A DNA stretch of 57,840 nt, from the NCBI GenBank assembly GCA_015654595.1, contig JAATGQ010000121.1:1-57840 (forward strand). The letters run 5' to 3'. Positions 20,917-28,934 of this stretch are shown here, in pieces. Every line of letters begins with the position of its first letter. Position 1 is the first letter of the stretch. Both the position numbers and the translations under genes were made by a program. The stretch is from Chitinophagales bacterium. GTDB taxonomy: Bacteria > Bacteroidota > Bacteroidia > Chitinophagales > Chitinophagaceae. Under the pieces are notes generated by a model, which was given only the letters and a program-made list of their open reading frames with translations, was not told the DNA's origin and made no database searches.

Positions 20917-22377
20917 ATGGCTCTCAATTTTCTGACCCTGGACGGGGTTTCCGTACAACTTGGAGGGGCAAGTCTCCTCGATCATCTGACCTGGCACATT
21001 CATCGCGGCGAACAGTGGGCGGTCATCGGCCCTTCCGGCAGTGGGAAAACAGTCCTGGCACATACCCTTCTGGGAAAACATTTTGCCTCCGGAAAAATCC
21101 ATTACCACTTTGCCAACAAAGGAACAGAGGGTCACGAAAGACCTCGAATCGCCGTCGTAGAGCAGCAGCACAAGTTCAAAAACAGACCCGGCGCGACAGA
21201 ATTATATTATCAGCAACGCTTCAATTCCTCCGATGCCGATCAGACGATGACGGTAGCCCAGGAACTCACTGATGCCGGTTGGGATGGAGGGCTGACCCCG
21301 GAAGACGACATCCTTCTTATCCGGCCCTTACTCCAAAAGCCGCTGATCCAGTTGTCCAATGGGGAGAACAAAAGGACGCAGCTGGCTATTGCGCTGCTGG
21401 AGAAACCCGAACTGCTGATCCTCGACAATCCCTTCCTTGGGTTGGACAAGGATATGCGCGTCACTCTCCACCGGATCATCAACCAGATGGCAGCGGCGGG
21501 GATGCAGATCATCCTGATCACCTCGCCCAACGAGCTTCCCGACTCTATCACGCATGTGGGACAGCTGGAAAAAGGGAAATGGACCTATCTCGGGCCCCGA
21601 TCAGGATTCCAGCCCCCGGCTCAGTCCAACTCAAGCCAGGAGCTCGACCCGCAATTGCTCGGTCAGTTAAAAGAAGCTGCCGGCAGTCACGACTTTTCCA
21701 TCGCGGTAAAAATGGTGAATACCACCATCAAATATGGCGACGCTACTATCCTCGATCAGATCAACTGGGAAGTAAAGAAAGGGGAGAAATGGAATGTATC
21801 GGGACCAAATGGCGCGGGCAAGTCCACCATTCTGAGCCTGATCACAGCCGACAACCCGCAGGCTTACGCCAATGAGATCTGGCTCTTCGACAGACGCCGC
21901 GGCTCCGGCGAAAGCATCTGGGATATCAAGAAGAAGATTGGGTTCGTGTCTCCCGAACTGCACCTCTACTTTGAGATCGGCGCCACCGCTTTCGAAGTGA
22001 TCGCCTCGGGGCTCTTTGATACGATTGGTTTATTCCGCCAACTTTCACCGGAACAGGAAGCAACCGTTCTGCTGTGGATGAAACTGCTTTCGCTGGAGGC
22101 GCTGCGCAGCCGACGGCTGACACAGCTGTCCACCGGCCAGCAGCGAATGGTCCTGCTTGCAAGGGCGCTGATCAAGAATCCGCCGATGCTGATCCTCGAC
22201 GAACCCTGCCAGGGTTTGGACGACGAACAAACCGCTCACTTCCGGCAGCTCGTAACCATTCTTTGCGAAACATTCGACACGACCCTGATTTATGTCAGCC
22301 ACTACAGACAGGAGCTCCCCGAATGTATCAATCACTTTCTGGCACTGGAAAAAGGCAGGATCGCCTCACTCGTTTAA
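20917..22377 (+). CDS. Tandem ABC ATPase, ModF (PhrA)-like
   Basis: The 486-residue protein carries two complete ABC ATPase domains and no membrane segment, as in E. coli ModF (490 residues). First half: Walker A GPSGSGKT, signature QLSNGENKR, Walker B LLILDNPFLGLD. Second half: Walker A GPNGAGKST, signature QLSTGQQRM, Walker B MLILDEPCQGLD, switch His in YVSHY. ModF was named from its place near molybdate genes, but its role is unclear; no molybdate genes occur here. The reading frame is open more than 1400 bases upstream through antisense parE; the ATG at 20917 (MALNFLTLDG) is the first sensible start. Confidence 0.85.
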   Translation: MALNFLTLDGVSVQLGGASLLDHLTWHIHRGEQWAVIGPSGSGKTVLAHTLLGKHFASGKIHYHFANKGTEGHERPRIAVVEQQHKFKNRPGATELYYQQRFNSSDADQTMTVAQELTDAGWDGGLTPEDDILLIRPLLQKPLIQLSNGENKRTQLAIALLEKPELLILDNPFLGLDKDMRVTLHRIINQMAAAGMQIILITSPNELPDSITHVGQLEKGKWTYLGPRSGFQPPAQSNSSQELDPQLLGQLKEAAGSHDFSIAVKMVNTTIKYGDATILDQINWEVKKGEKWNVSGPNGAGKSTILSLITADNPQAYANEIWLFDRRRGSGESIWDIKKKIGFVSPELHLYFEIGATAFEVIASGLFDTIGLFRQLSPEQEATVLLWMKLLSLEALRSRRLTQLSTGQQRMVLLARALIKNPPMLILDEPCQGLDDEQTAHFRQLVTILCETFDTTLIYVSHYRQELPECINHFLALEKGRIASLV

Positions 22378-22401
22378 AAAGGCCTATTTAGCATATGCTT
22401 A

Positions 22402-22427
22402 ACAGCCCCTGTCAACGCGGGGGCTGT
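22402..22427. terminator. Hairpin after the ModF-like gene
   Basis: Arms ACAGCCCC and GGGGGCTGT are 24 bases past the stop. No T run follows, so termination strength is doubtful. Confidence 0.4.
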
Positions 22428-22532
22428 GCTGTATAAGGGAGGATGGCACAGTCCTTGCACCCCTTAAAGGAGTAAGATGAAGCCCTCAGACACGTAGAAG
22501 TGAACTATTTCTTCATCCTTAAATGCTACACC

Positions 22533-22853
22533 ATGACATTCACTTCTTACACAAAGATCGCGGCATCTCTGATCACGGCCGCAGGATTGTTTGCCTTTAC
22601 CCACTTCAAAGCAGGCTCTATTACCGGAACCGTTTCGCCCGCTGACGCTGCAGTACGCGCGTGGGCCGAATCTGTCTCCGATACGCTGAAGACACCCGTT
22701 GTCGCCGGTCACTTTGAGATCCCTAATGCCAGACCTGGCACTTATAAGATCATCATCGAAGCGAGACCGCCCTACCGCAACGTCGCAAAAGACGGCGTGC
22801 TGGTTAACGATGGCCAGCCCACCGACGCAGGAGAAATAAAACTGGAGAAATAA
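22533..22853 (+). CDS. Small secreted protein with carboxypeptidase-regulatory-like domain
   Basis: The 106-residue protein begins with a hydrophobic export signal (IAASLITAAGLFAFTHF) and then one short beta-sandwich: GSITGTVSPADAAVRAWAES...GHFEIPNARPGTYKIIIEA...VNDGQPTDAGEIKLEK. This is the SpaA/carboxypeptidase-regulatory pattern common in Bacteroidota exported proteins. The frame also has a GTG start at 22500, but the ATG at 22533 places the signal peptide correctly. It is probably monocistronic, with a hairpin terminator 28 bases past the stop. The role is unknown. Confidence 0.75.
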   Translation: MTFTSYTKIAASLITAAGLFAFTHFKAGSITGTVSPADAAVRAWAESVSDTLKTPVVAGHFEIPNARPGTYKIIIEARPPYRNVAKDGVLVNDGQPTDAGEIKLEK

Positions 22854-22880
22854 AGAGGCTGTTGGATAAGTGGTCACGAA

Positions 22881-22912
22881 AGAGGCCGTTTGGAGCAATC
22901 CGGACGGCCTCT
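22881..22912 (+). terminator. Terminator hairpin
   Basis: Arms AGAGGCCGT and ACGGCCTCT enclose a 14-base loop, followed by T. The preceding bases AAAGAGGCTGTTGG (from 22852) look like a second, unpaired copy of the same AGAGGC stem start. Confidence 0.65.
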
Positions 22913-23007
22913 TCAATTAAATGAGTATAAATCAATTATTTACGGTTTTTTTATATGAAAAGCCGGGACGGGGGGCAAAAGATCGGCGCACCTTCCGGTA
23001 AAATTTG

Positions 23008-23015
23008 TAAATTTG
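23008..23015 (+). promoter_or_regulatory. Predicted -7 box of the 89-residue gene
   Basis: TAAATTTG, a full match to TANNTTTG, about 90 bases before the ATG at 23105. A near-copy (AAAATTTG) lies directly before it. Confidence 0.45.
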
Positions 23016-23104
23016 CCTTCTACGCGTAATTTACTTACTACCTCCATTAAATTTCTAACCTTTACTGATTGATTTGTATTGTATTATCTAAAAAAAGGTG
23101 ATGT

Positions 23105-23374
23105 ATGTATTCGTATGCGTTGTTGGAAAAGGGATGTTATTATTTGATACAGGAAAAGGAACAGGATCCTGTCGGATTAATTAAGGTGAACATGGAAACG
23201 GACCATTGTATGTATGTCTCTCAATACGCAGACAGCACATTGACGGTGTGGAAGAAAAAAACCGATCCCATTTTCGATATCCTGGAACTGTTGGGAGATG
23301 ATTCTGTGAAAACATGGGAGTCCATCTACAACGACAACCAGGATACCTATAATTACGAAGAGGACGAAGAATAA
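23105..23374 (+). CDS. Small acidic protein of unknown function
   Basis: No family was recognised. The 89 residues (MYSYALLEKGCYYLIQEKEQDPVGLIKV...) read as a compact mixed alpha/beta cytosolic protein with a very acidic C terminus (EEDEE). There is no signal peptide or membrane segment. It has its own -7 box and a leader of about 85 bases. Its last 22 bases overlap the 3' end of the membrane-protein gene on the other strand. Codon use looks normal and the start is clear, so it is probably real. Confidence 0.65.
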   Translation: MYSYALLEKGCYYLIQEKEQDPVGLIKVNMETDHCMYVSQYADSTLTVWKKKTDPIFDILELLGDDSVKTWESIYNDNQDTYNYEEDEE

Positions 23375-23889
23375 TCCTGCTGTGCATGCTGGTCCTGTAT
23401 ATGGGCCGGAGCCCTTCGCAGACCATAAGTCCAGAGACCGGTGGAGGTGACGGCTGCAGACAGCAGCAGGCTGATATAGTAAAGCAGATAGCTGTCGGCG
23501 ATACCGCTGCTGCCGATATCGGGATGCCAGTGGGCAAAGATGTAGATGATAAAAAAACTCCCGTAAGCAAAGAGAAGGGCAGCATACACGAAGACCATGG
23601 ATGTTTCAAAACGTGTATGCTCCATCTTCTTTACATAACGGCCAAGGCCTGCTATGCTGTAGATCACCAGCGGCGTTTCTGCCAGCATAAAATAATTATT
23701 CAATCGGCCGAATGAATGCTGATCTCCGGTAAAAGGAAGGGGAGCCGGGAGATTGATCAGCCCGTTGAGCAGCCAATAAATGCCAATGAGGCAATAAGCG
23801 TTTACGCGCCGCATTTTTTTCCAACCCAACAGAATAAAGGGAACAAAGCAAAAGCCAACGGCCATAGAAGAGATAATGGCAAGAGTCAT
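23353..23889 (-). CDS. Multi-pass membrane protein of unknown function
   Basis: The 178-residue protein has about five to six membrane segments, among them MTLAIISSMAVGFCFVPFIL, VNAYCLIGIYWLLNGLINL, FVYAALLFAYGSFFIIYIF and YLLYYISLLLSAAVTSTGLW, and a polar tail ending in serines. The frame is open to 23955, but the first codon there is TTG and the extra residues are not hydrophobic; the ATG at 23889 is taken. Its stop overlaps the convergent gene by 22 bases. No family was recognised. Confidence 0.65.
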   Translation of the reverse strand: MTLAIISSMAVGFCFVPFILLGWKKMRRVNAYCLIGIYWLLNGLINLPAPLPFTGDQHSFGRLNNYFMLAETPLVIYSIAGLGRYVKKMEHTRFETSMVFVYAALLFAYGSFFIIYIFAHWHPDIGSSGIADSYLLYYISLLLSAAVTSTGLWTYGLRRAPAHIQDQHAQQDYSSSSS

Positions 23890-24085
23890 AGGATAATTAA
23901 CGGTTTTCAAAGGACGAATTTTACTAAAATTAAATGCTTTTCCTGCTAAAATCAAGGTAGTCTTGAGCCACGGATAAATTTGTTCTCCCTAGGATAAGGG
24001 AAAATTTCCCCAGCCGGCTAAATGCATGCCATTAGTCCATCTTCCGCGTCCGGGTCTCCCCGGATTAGCGTAAATTGAGCCCGGA

Positions 24086-26062
24086 ATGATTTCGCAGCAA
24101 ACCATACAGCAGATACTCAGCCGGATTGATATTATCGAGATCGTGGGCAGCTTTGTCCGGTTAAAGAAAAGAGGGACCAATTATCTCGGCCTTTGTCCCT
24201 TCCACAACGAGAAATCGCCTTCTTTTACGGTGTCCCCCGCCAAAGAGATCTACAAATGCTTTGGCTGCGGCCGCAGCGGCAATACCATCAGCTTCCTGAT
24301 GGAACACGAAAAGTACTCCTATGTAGAAGCGCTCCGCTGGCTGGCGAACCGATACAATGTCGAAGTAGAAGAAACCGAGGTCAGTCCGGAAGTCCGTGCT
24401 CAACAACAGGTCGCCGACAGCCTTTATATCATCAATACCTTCGCCCAGAAGTTTTTTTCGGAAATGCTTTTCCAGTCCGAAGAAGGACAGGATGTCGGTC
24501 TGAGCTATCTCAAAGAAAGAGGCTTTAACCCGGAGACGATGCAGAAGTTCCAGCTGGGCTACAATCCCGAACAGCAGCGGGACAGCTTTGCCAAAGCAGC
24601 CATTGCGGCCCAATACAATATAGAGCTGTTACAGAAAAGCTGGCTGGTAGTCGTCCGGGACGAGCGCCCCGTAGATAACTACCGGGGCAGGATCATCTTC
24701 CCGGTGCATAACCAGACAGGCAAGATCATCGGTTTCGGAGCCCGTATCATCAAGAAGAACGATCGGGCGCCAAAGTATATCAACACGCCGGAAAATGAGC
24801 TGTACGTAAAAAGCAAGATCCTTTACGGCACCTACCAGGCCCGGCAGGCCATCGACAAACTGGATGAATGTCTGCTGGTAGAAGGTTATACCGATGTCAT
24901 CTCCCTCCACCAGGCCGGCGTTGAAAACGTCGTCGCCAGCGGCGGGACTTCGCTGACCCTCGACCAGCTCCGGCTGATAAAGAAATACACGCGTCATCTG
25001 ACGATCATCTATGACGGGGACGGGGCCGGTATAAAAGCAGCCCTGCGCGGACTGGATATGGCTTTGGAAGAAAGCCTGGATGTTAAACTGGTACTGATCC
25101 CCGACAAGGAAGACCCCGACAGCTATGTACGCAAGATCGGAGCCGCCGCTTTCCGGGATTTTGTCGCCGCCAACAAAAAAGACTTTGTGCTCTTCCAGCT
25201 GGAAGTATCGCTAAAAGACGCTGGCAACGACACCAACAAAAAAGCTGCCGTCGTCAACCAGGTAGCCGAAACTATCTCCCGGATCAACAAAGCCGAAGAC
25301 TTTACCCGGCAGCAGGACTATATCCGGCAATCCGCCGAATTCCTGCGTATCGAAGAAGAAGGGCTGAATACGCTGGTCAATAAGTTTATCCGCGACCGCG
25401 TTACCAAACAGGAACAGAAACAACAGCAGCAGTCCTCTTCCTCGCCATCCTTTCACCCGCCCGGGGAGGACGAATTCTTCCCCGGGGATCACGCGCCCCA
25501 GGCGTCCCCACAGGAAGACGAGTCCATCAGCCTGCTGTTCCGTCACGAACAGAACGAAAGAGGCATGATCCGCGATCTGCTGGAATATGGACTCAAACCC
25601 TGGGATGACAACTCTTTGGTAGCCGATTATATCCTGAATGAAGCCGTCGAATTGTACGACCTGATAGATAACAAGCGGCTGCTGAAGATCCTCGACCTCT
25701 ACAAAGAGTTGTATCAACAGGGACTCGAACCTACGGCAAAGAACTTCCTTTATCACGAAGACCAGGAACTCAGCACGCTGGCCGTCTCCATCATGGACCT
25801 GCATCTCGAGATCAGCCCAGGCTGGAAAGATCACTACGAGGGAAAGCTCGTGACGCCGGAAGACCTATACAAAGAAGACGTCATTTCTACCGTGCGTTAT
25901 CTGAAGTTGAGAAAGATCAAACGCCTTATCGAAGAAAATCAACAGGACCTTGGAAAACAGCACAACGATGAGGAATTGATGATACTGCTGCAGACACACA
26001 AACACCTGAAGGAACTGGAAAGAGAATTATTTGCAGGGTTGGGAACAGTTATCTTTCGCTGA
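24086..26062 (+). CDS. dnaG: DNA primase DnaG
   Basis: DnaG makes the RNA primers for replication. The 658 residues contain the CHC2 zinc ribbon with Cys37, His40, Cys58 and Cys61 (CPFHNEKSPSF...CFGC), the RNA polymerase core with LIPDKEDPDSYV, and the TOPRIM catalytic EGYTD beginning at Glu266, then DGDGAGIKAA. A Gln/Ser-rich linker at about 435-470 separates a C-terminal helicase-binding part with little sequence conservation. Start MISQQTIQQILSRIDIIEIVG is typical. It is a single gene; its last 14 bases overlap the convergent DinB-like gene. Confidence 0.96.
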   Translation: MISQQTIQQILSRIDIIEIVGSFVRLKKRGTNYLGLCPFHNEKSPSFTVSPAKEIYKCFGCGRSGNTISFLMEHEKYSYVEALRWLANRYNVEVEETEVSPEVRAQQQVADSLYIINTFAQKFFSEMLFQSEEGQDVGLSYLKERGFNPETMQKFQLGYNPEQQRDSFAKAAIAAQYNIELLQKSWLVVVRDERPVDNYRGRIIFPVHNQTGKIIGFGARIIKKNDRAPKYINTPENELYVKSKILYGTYQARQAIDKLDECLLVEGYTDVISLHQAGVENVVASGGTSLTLDQLRLIKKYTRHLTIIYDGDGAGIKAALRGLDMALEESLDVKLVLIPDKEDPDSYVRKIGAAAFRDFVAANKKDFVLFQLEVSLKDAGNDTNKKAAVVNQVAETISRINKAEDFTRQQDYIRQSAEFLRIEEEGLNTLVNKFIRDRVTKQEQKQQQQSSSSPSFHPPGEDEFFPGDHAPQASPQEDESISLLFRHEQNERGMIRDLLEYGLKPWDDNSLVADYILNEAVELYDLIDNKRLLKILDLYKELYQQGLEPTAKNFLYHEDQELSTLAVSIMDLHLEISPGWKDHYEGKLVTPEDLYKEDVISTVRYLKLRKIKRLIEENQQDLGKQHNDEELMILLQTHKHLKELERELFAGLGTVIFR

Positions 26063-26615
26063 CCTGCCGCATTATCCGCTGGGCCTGGAGCAAATGCCGT
26101 TCGCTATGCGCAACCATGATCCGCAGCACATCGCCCAGCCGCAGCGCGATCAATTGGCGTCCGGCAAGCGGGATCCGGATCCGGCGAATATCCTTTGTCG
26201 CCGAATGTCGCAAGATATCATCCAGAGCATCGCAATTCATCTGAAAATTTTCCAGGTGCTCGCGTTCCGTGAGATCCGTCGGGGGATACAAGGACCGGGG
26301 CGCTTTTAACTTTATAACGCTGCCATCCGATCGCGGCATTTGCCGTCGGTACAGCCAATTGCCCAGCCAGCTGCTTTTGTATTGATCTGATGGATGATCG
26401 GAAGCCAGTGTGACACGGGAAAGGATCGCGCGGATATAGTTGTCGTGCATTACATTCAAATGACCAAAGATCTCTCCAATACTCCATTTGCCTTCTCCCG
26501 GACGATAAGCCAATTGCTCATCGGTCAGGCGCAGAAAAGAGAAGGTACTGGTCTTGATCAGCTCAGTCCTGTCCAATAGCTCGGTTATCAAACCGTGCCG
26601 GCTAACAACTGTCAT
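26049..26615 (-). CDS. DinB-family (YfiT-like) four-helix protein
   Basis: DinB/YfiT proteins are metal-binding four-helix bundles, many of them thiol-dependent transferases. The 188 residues show the typical pattern: PGEGKWSIGEIFGHLNVMHDNY with the first metal histidine, and the C-terminal VAHSERHLLQAQRIM with the second and third histidines. Substrate is not predictable. Its 3' end overlaps dnaG by 14 bases on the opposite strand. It follows the gene at 26631 by 15 bases on the same strand and is probably co-transcribed with it. Confidence 0.8.
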   Translation of the reverse strand: MTVVSRHGLITELLDRTELIKTSTFSFLRLTDEQLAYRPGEGKWSIGEIFGHLNVMHDNYIRAILSRVTLASDHPSDQYKSSWLGNWLYRRQMPRSDGSVIKLKAPRSLYPPTDLTEREHLENFQMNCDALDDILRHSATKDIRRIRIPLAGRQLIALRLGDVLRIMVAHSERHLLQAQRIMRQVSER

Positions 26616-26630
26616 TTGAAACGGGAATGA

Positions 26631-27074
26631 TTACTGAAGGACTGCGGCAGCTTTCTTGGATGTCGAAGTTTTTTTAACGGGGACCGCTGCTGCAGCCTTT
26701 CTGAAGCTCACCGCCGTCCAGACATGGTCGAGCGGGACGTGTTTGACCTGCTCATATCCGGCACAGGTGATACAACTCCAGCTGCACTCGCGGTTAAGCG
26801 TGGTCGCGATCTTGGAGCCCAATTTGGGATGCGCCAACCAGAAACGGGCTTCCGGGCGCATGGCAGGCATGATCTCGCGGACAATACTTTCTAATTGTTG
26901 TTCATTGAAACAAAAGATCAACGCAAAATCGATCTTCTTGCTCTTGAGCAGGGGTGTGAGATTCTTGGCAAATGCCAGTTTCACAAATTGTTTTTCGATG
27001 GAAGAAGGCAATCCTTGGATCAAGATGTTTTTCTCCTCTCCTAATTCCAGTTTTTCCAGCAAATTTTGTGACAT
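26631..27074 (-). CDS. DUF3052-like protein with Lys/Ala-rich tail
   Basis: The 147 residues resemble DUF3052 in order: an N-terminal NILIQGLPSSIEKQF, a Rossmann-like middle (DFALIFCFNEQQLESIVREI), then ARFWLAHPKLGSK and VPLDHVWTAVSFRK. The last 20 residues are rich in Lys and Ala (VKKTSTSKKAAA), as in nucleic-acid-touching tails. The match is from memory and only moderate. It has its own -7 box at 27137 and is followed by the DinB-like gene. Function unknown. Confidence 0.65.
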   Translation of the reverse strand: MSQNLLEKLELGEEKNILIQGLPSSIEKQFVKLAFAKNLTPLLKSKKIDFALIFCFNEQQLESIVREIMPAMRPEARFWLAHPKLGSKIATTLNRECSWSCITCAGYEQVKHVPLDHVWTAVSFRKAAAAVPVKKTSTSKKAAAVLQ

Positions 27075-27136
27075 TTTCCGGAATATTTATTTTTTCAGTT
27101 GTGAAATAGACATACCGCAAATCAGATGCGGGCCTG

Positions 27137-27144
27137 CAAAGGTA
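27137..27144 (-). promoter_or_regulatory. Predicted -7 box of the DUF3052-like gene
   Basis: The minus strand reads TACCTTTG, a full match, about 63 bases before the start at 27074 and directly past the plsY stop. Confidence 0.5.
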
Positions 27145-27155
27145 ATAAAAAATAA

Positions 27156-27821
27156 TTATTCTTTATCACGTATGTCTTGTCTGCGCTGACGTCTACGGTC
27201 ACGATAACGGAGGATCGGTACTTTGTTCTCGTTTCCTTTCAGCAGCCGGGAAATATTCTTTTGGTGGGTAAGCAATACCATAAGGGCCACGGCAATGGCA
27301 AACCCGCGGTAAAGGGTCTCTTTGGCATCAAAAATATAGAGGATAAACACAGCAAAGGCCACGCTGGCCAGAATACTGCTCAGTGATACGAAGCGGGTCA
27401 GGTATAACACCAGCAGGAACACCGCCACACAGCAAAGCGCAGCCAGCGGCTGGATAGCGATGATCATCCCAAAAACGGTAGCCACGCCCTTTCCGCCCCT
27501 GAAATCGGCCCAGATAGGGAAAATATGCCCGACAACCGCGGCGAGTCCAAGACCGACCATAAAATTGGTCCTTTCGGACTCATCATGAAGATAATAGGGA
27601 ACAAGAATATAAAGACTGGTGGCAATGATCCCCTTGATAACGTCCACTCCCATGACCAGGCTGCCCCATTTGGACCCTAACACGCGGAAAGTATTGGTAG
27701 CTCCGGCGTTACCACTGCCATATTCGCGAATGTCTATCCCGAAGAACGACCTACTGACCCATACTGCAGTAGGAATAGAGCCTATCAGATAGGCTGATAG
27801 AATTAGCAAAGCCTCCTTCAT
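27156..27821 (-). CDS. plsY: Glycerol-3-phosphate acyltransferase PlsY
   Basis: PlsY moves the acyl group from acyl-phosphate to glycerol 3-phosphate, the first step of phospholipid synthesis, in the inner membrane. The 221 residues carry its three motifs: GSGNAGATNTFRVLG, GHIFPIWADFRGGKGVAT and THQKNISRLLKGNENKV, spread among about five membrane segments. The frame is open to 27881, but the ATG at 27821 (MKEALLILSAYLIGSIPTA) starts exactly where the family does. The C-terminal tail is strongly basic (RYRDRRRQRRQD). It is monocistronic with a -7 box at 27939. Confidence 0.95.
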   Translation of the reverse strand: MKEALLILSAYLIGSIPTAVWVSRSFFGIDIREYGSGNAGATNTFRVLGSKWGSLVMGVDVIKGIIATSLYILVPYYLHDESERTNFMVGLGLAAVVGHIFPIWADFRGGKGVATVFGMIIAIQPLAALCCVAVFLLVLYLTRFVSLSSILASVAFAVFILYIFDAKETLYRGFAIAVALMVLLTHQKNISRLLKGNENKVPILRYRDRRRQRRQDIRDKE

Positions 27822-27938
27822 CGAATGGTTGAGTTGGTGCGCCGGGACAGGTTTTTCCCCGATGAAGGCCATTCCCGGCACACGGCTTTCAATGGACTAT
27901 CGGTTGACGAGCGGATTAAGCTCGTCACGGTTAGATAA

Positions 27939-27946
27939 CAAATATA
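27939..27946 (-). promoter_or_regulatory. Predicted -7 box of plsY
   Basis: The minus strand reads TATATTTG, a full match. The leader of about 110 bases would include a hairpin at 27906-27926 with arms GACGAGC and GCTCGTC. Confidence 0.5.
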
Positions 27947-27983
27947 ATGAAAAAAGGCTCCCGATCCTCTCGTCTTCCGTGAC

Positions 27984-28805
27984 TTATTTCGCCTTTTTTT
28001 CAGCTTTAAGACAGATCCAACTGCCTTTCGTTATCCGCTCGGATACGGGAATATTGTTCCTAACTGCCTCTCTTTCAATATCTTCAAAATCAGCTTCGAG
28101 GAGGCCGCTCAATAATATAACGCCGTCCGATTGCAATTGTTGTTCAAGGCGGCCCAGCTGTGCTAAAATCACCTGCTTGTTGATATTGGCCAGAATGATG
28201 TCGAAAGGCTTCTCCGGTACGGTATCCAGTTTTACTACTTCGATCTTTTTACAGCCATTCGTCCCGATATTTTCCCTGGCATTCTCAATGCTCCAATCGT
28301 CATTGTCCGTCGCGACGATCTCCGCCGCCCCCAGTTTCTCCGCCAGGATAGCCAGGACGCCGGTGCCTGTTCCAAAGTCAAATACCCGCCGGCCGGCGAA
28401 ATCGAGTTTTCGCATCGCCTGGATCATCATATAGGTCGTTGCATGATGTCCTGTTCCAAAACTCATCTTGGGGGTGATGACCAGCTCGTGCTCCATGTCG
28501 GAGATGGGCGCGTGGAAATGAGCCCGGATCGCGCAGAAGTCTTCCACGACGACGGGATCAAAATTCTTTTCCCATTCGGCGTTCCAGTTGCGTTCCTCCA
28601 GCCGTTGCTGTTCATATTGTGACAGTTCATAAAGGCTCAGGATCGCCTCCAGTTCTTCCGCATCAAAGGCCGTTTCCGGTATATAAGCCCATAATTTATC
28701 CCGCTGCTGCTCAAACCCTTCGTAACCCGCCCCGCCTAATAGGGCAACGAGGATTTCCTGAATGGCAACATCGGCGACCGGGATAGTGATCTGTAAATGG
28801 TTCAT
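27984..28805 (-). CDS. prmA: Ribosomal protein L11 methyltransferase PrmA
   Basis: PrmA trimethylates ribosomal protein L11 using S-adenosylmethionine. The 273 residues include the PrmA signature TPKMSFGTGHHATT, the SAM-binding FDFGTGTGVLAI, the acidic ATDND that holds the ribose, and the catalytic-region ANINKQVI. The N-terminal 90 residues form the L11-binding domain (ERNWNAEWEKNFDPV). Length and order fit. It lies 129 bases past pnp on the same strand, but a terminator between them suggests a separate transcript. Confidence 0.94.
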   Translation of the reverse strand: MNHLQITIPVADVAIQEILVALLGGAGYEGFEQQRDKLWAYIPETAFDAEELEAILSLYELSQYEQQRLEERNWNAEWEKNFDPVVVEDFCAIRAHFHAPISDMEHELVITPKMSFGTGHHATTYMMIQAMRKLDFAGRRVFDFGTGTGVLAILAEKLGAAEIVATDNDDWSIENARENIGTNGCKKIEVVKLDTVPEKPFDIILANINKQVILAQLGRLEQQLQSDGVILLSGLLEADFEDIEREAVRNNIPVSERITKGSWICLKAEKKAK

Positions 28806-28814
28806 ATCTTTTAT

Positions 28815-28913
28815 AAAAAAAGGGCAGTCTATTGGGAAAGTAGACAGCCCTTTTTTTCGTTTATGTCCGGCAAAAAAATTTGCCGGGGGGGTCTGCGAGT
28901 TTACCCGCAGACC
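28815..28913 (-). repeat. Three-hairpin intergenic element, copy 2
   Basis: Read on the minus strand from pnp: H1 GGTCTGCG/CGCAGACC (28890-28913), H2 CCGGCAAA/TTTGCCGG (28867-28886), then the spacer GGACATAAACG and H3 AGGGCTGTCTA (28815-28857), an imperfect stem between A and T runs. H3 can terminate pnp. Order and H2 match the other three copies. Confidence 0.75.
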
Positions 28914-28934
28914 TGTATGAGAAAGATGATTTTC

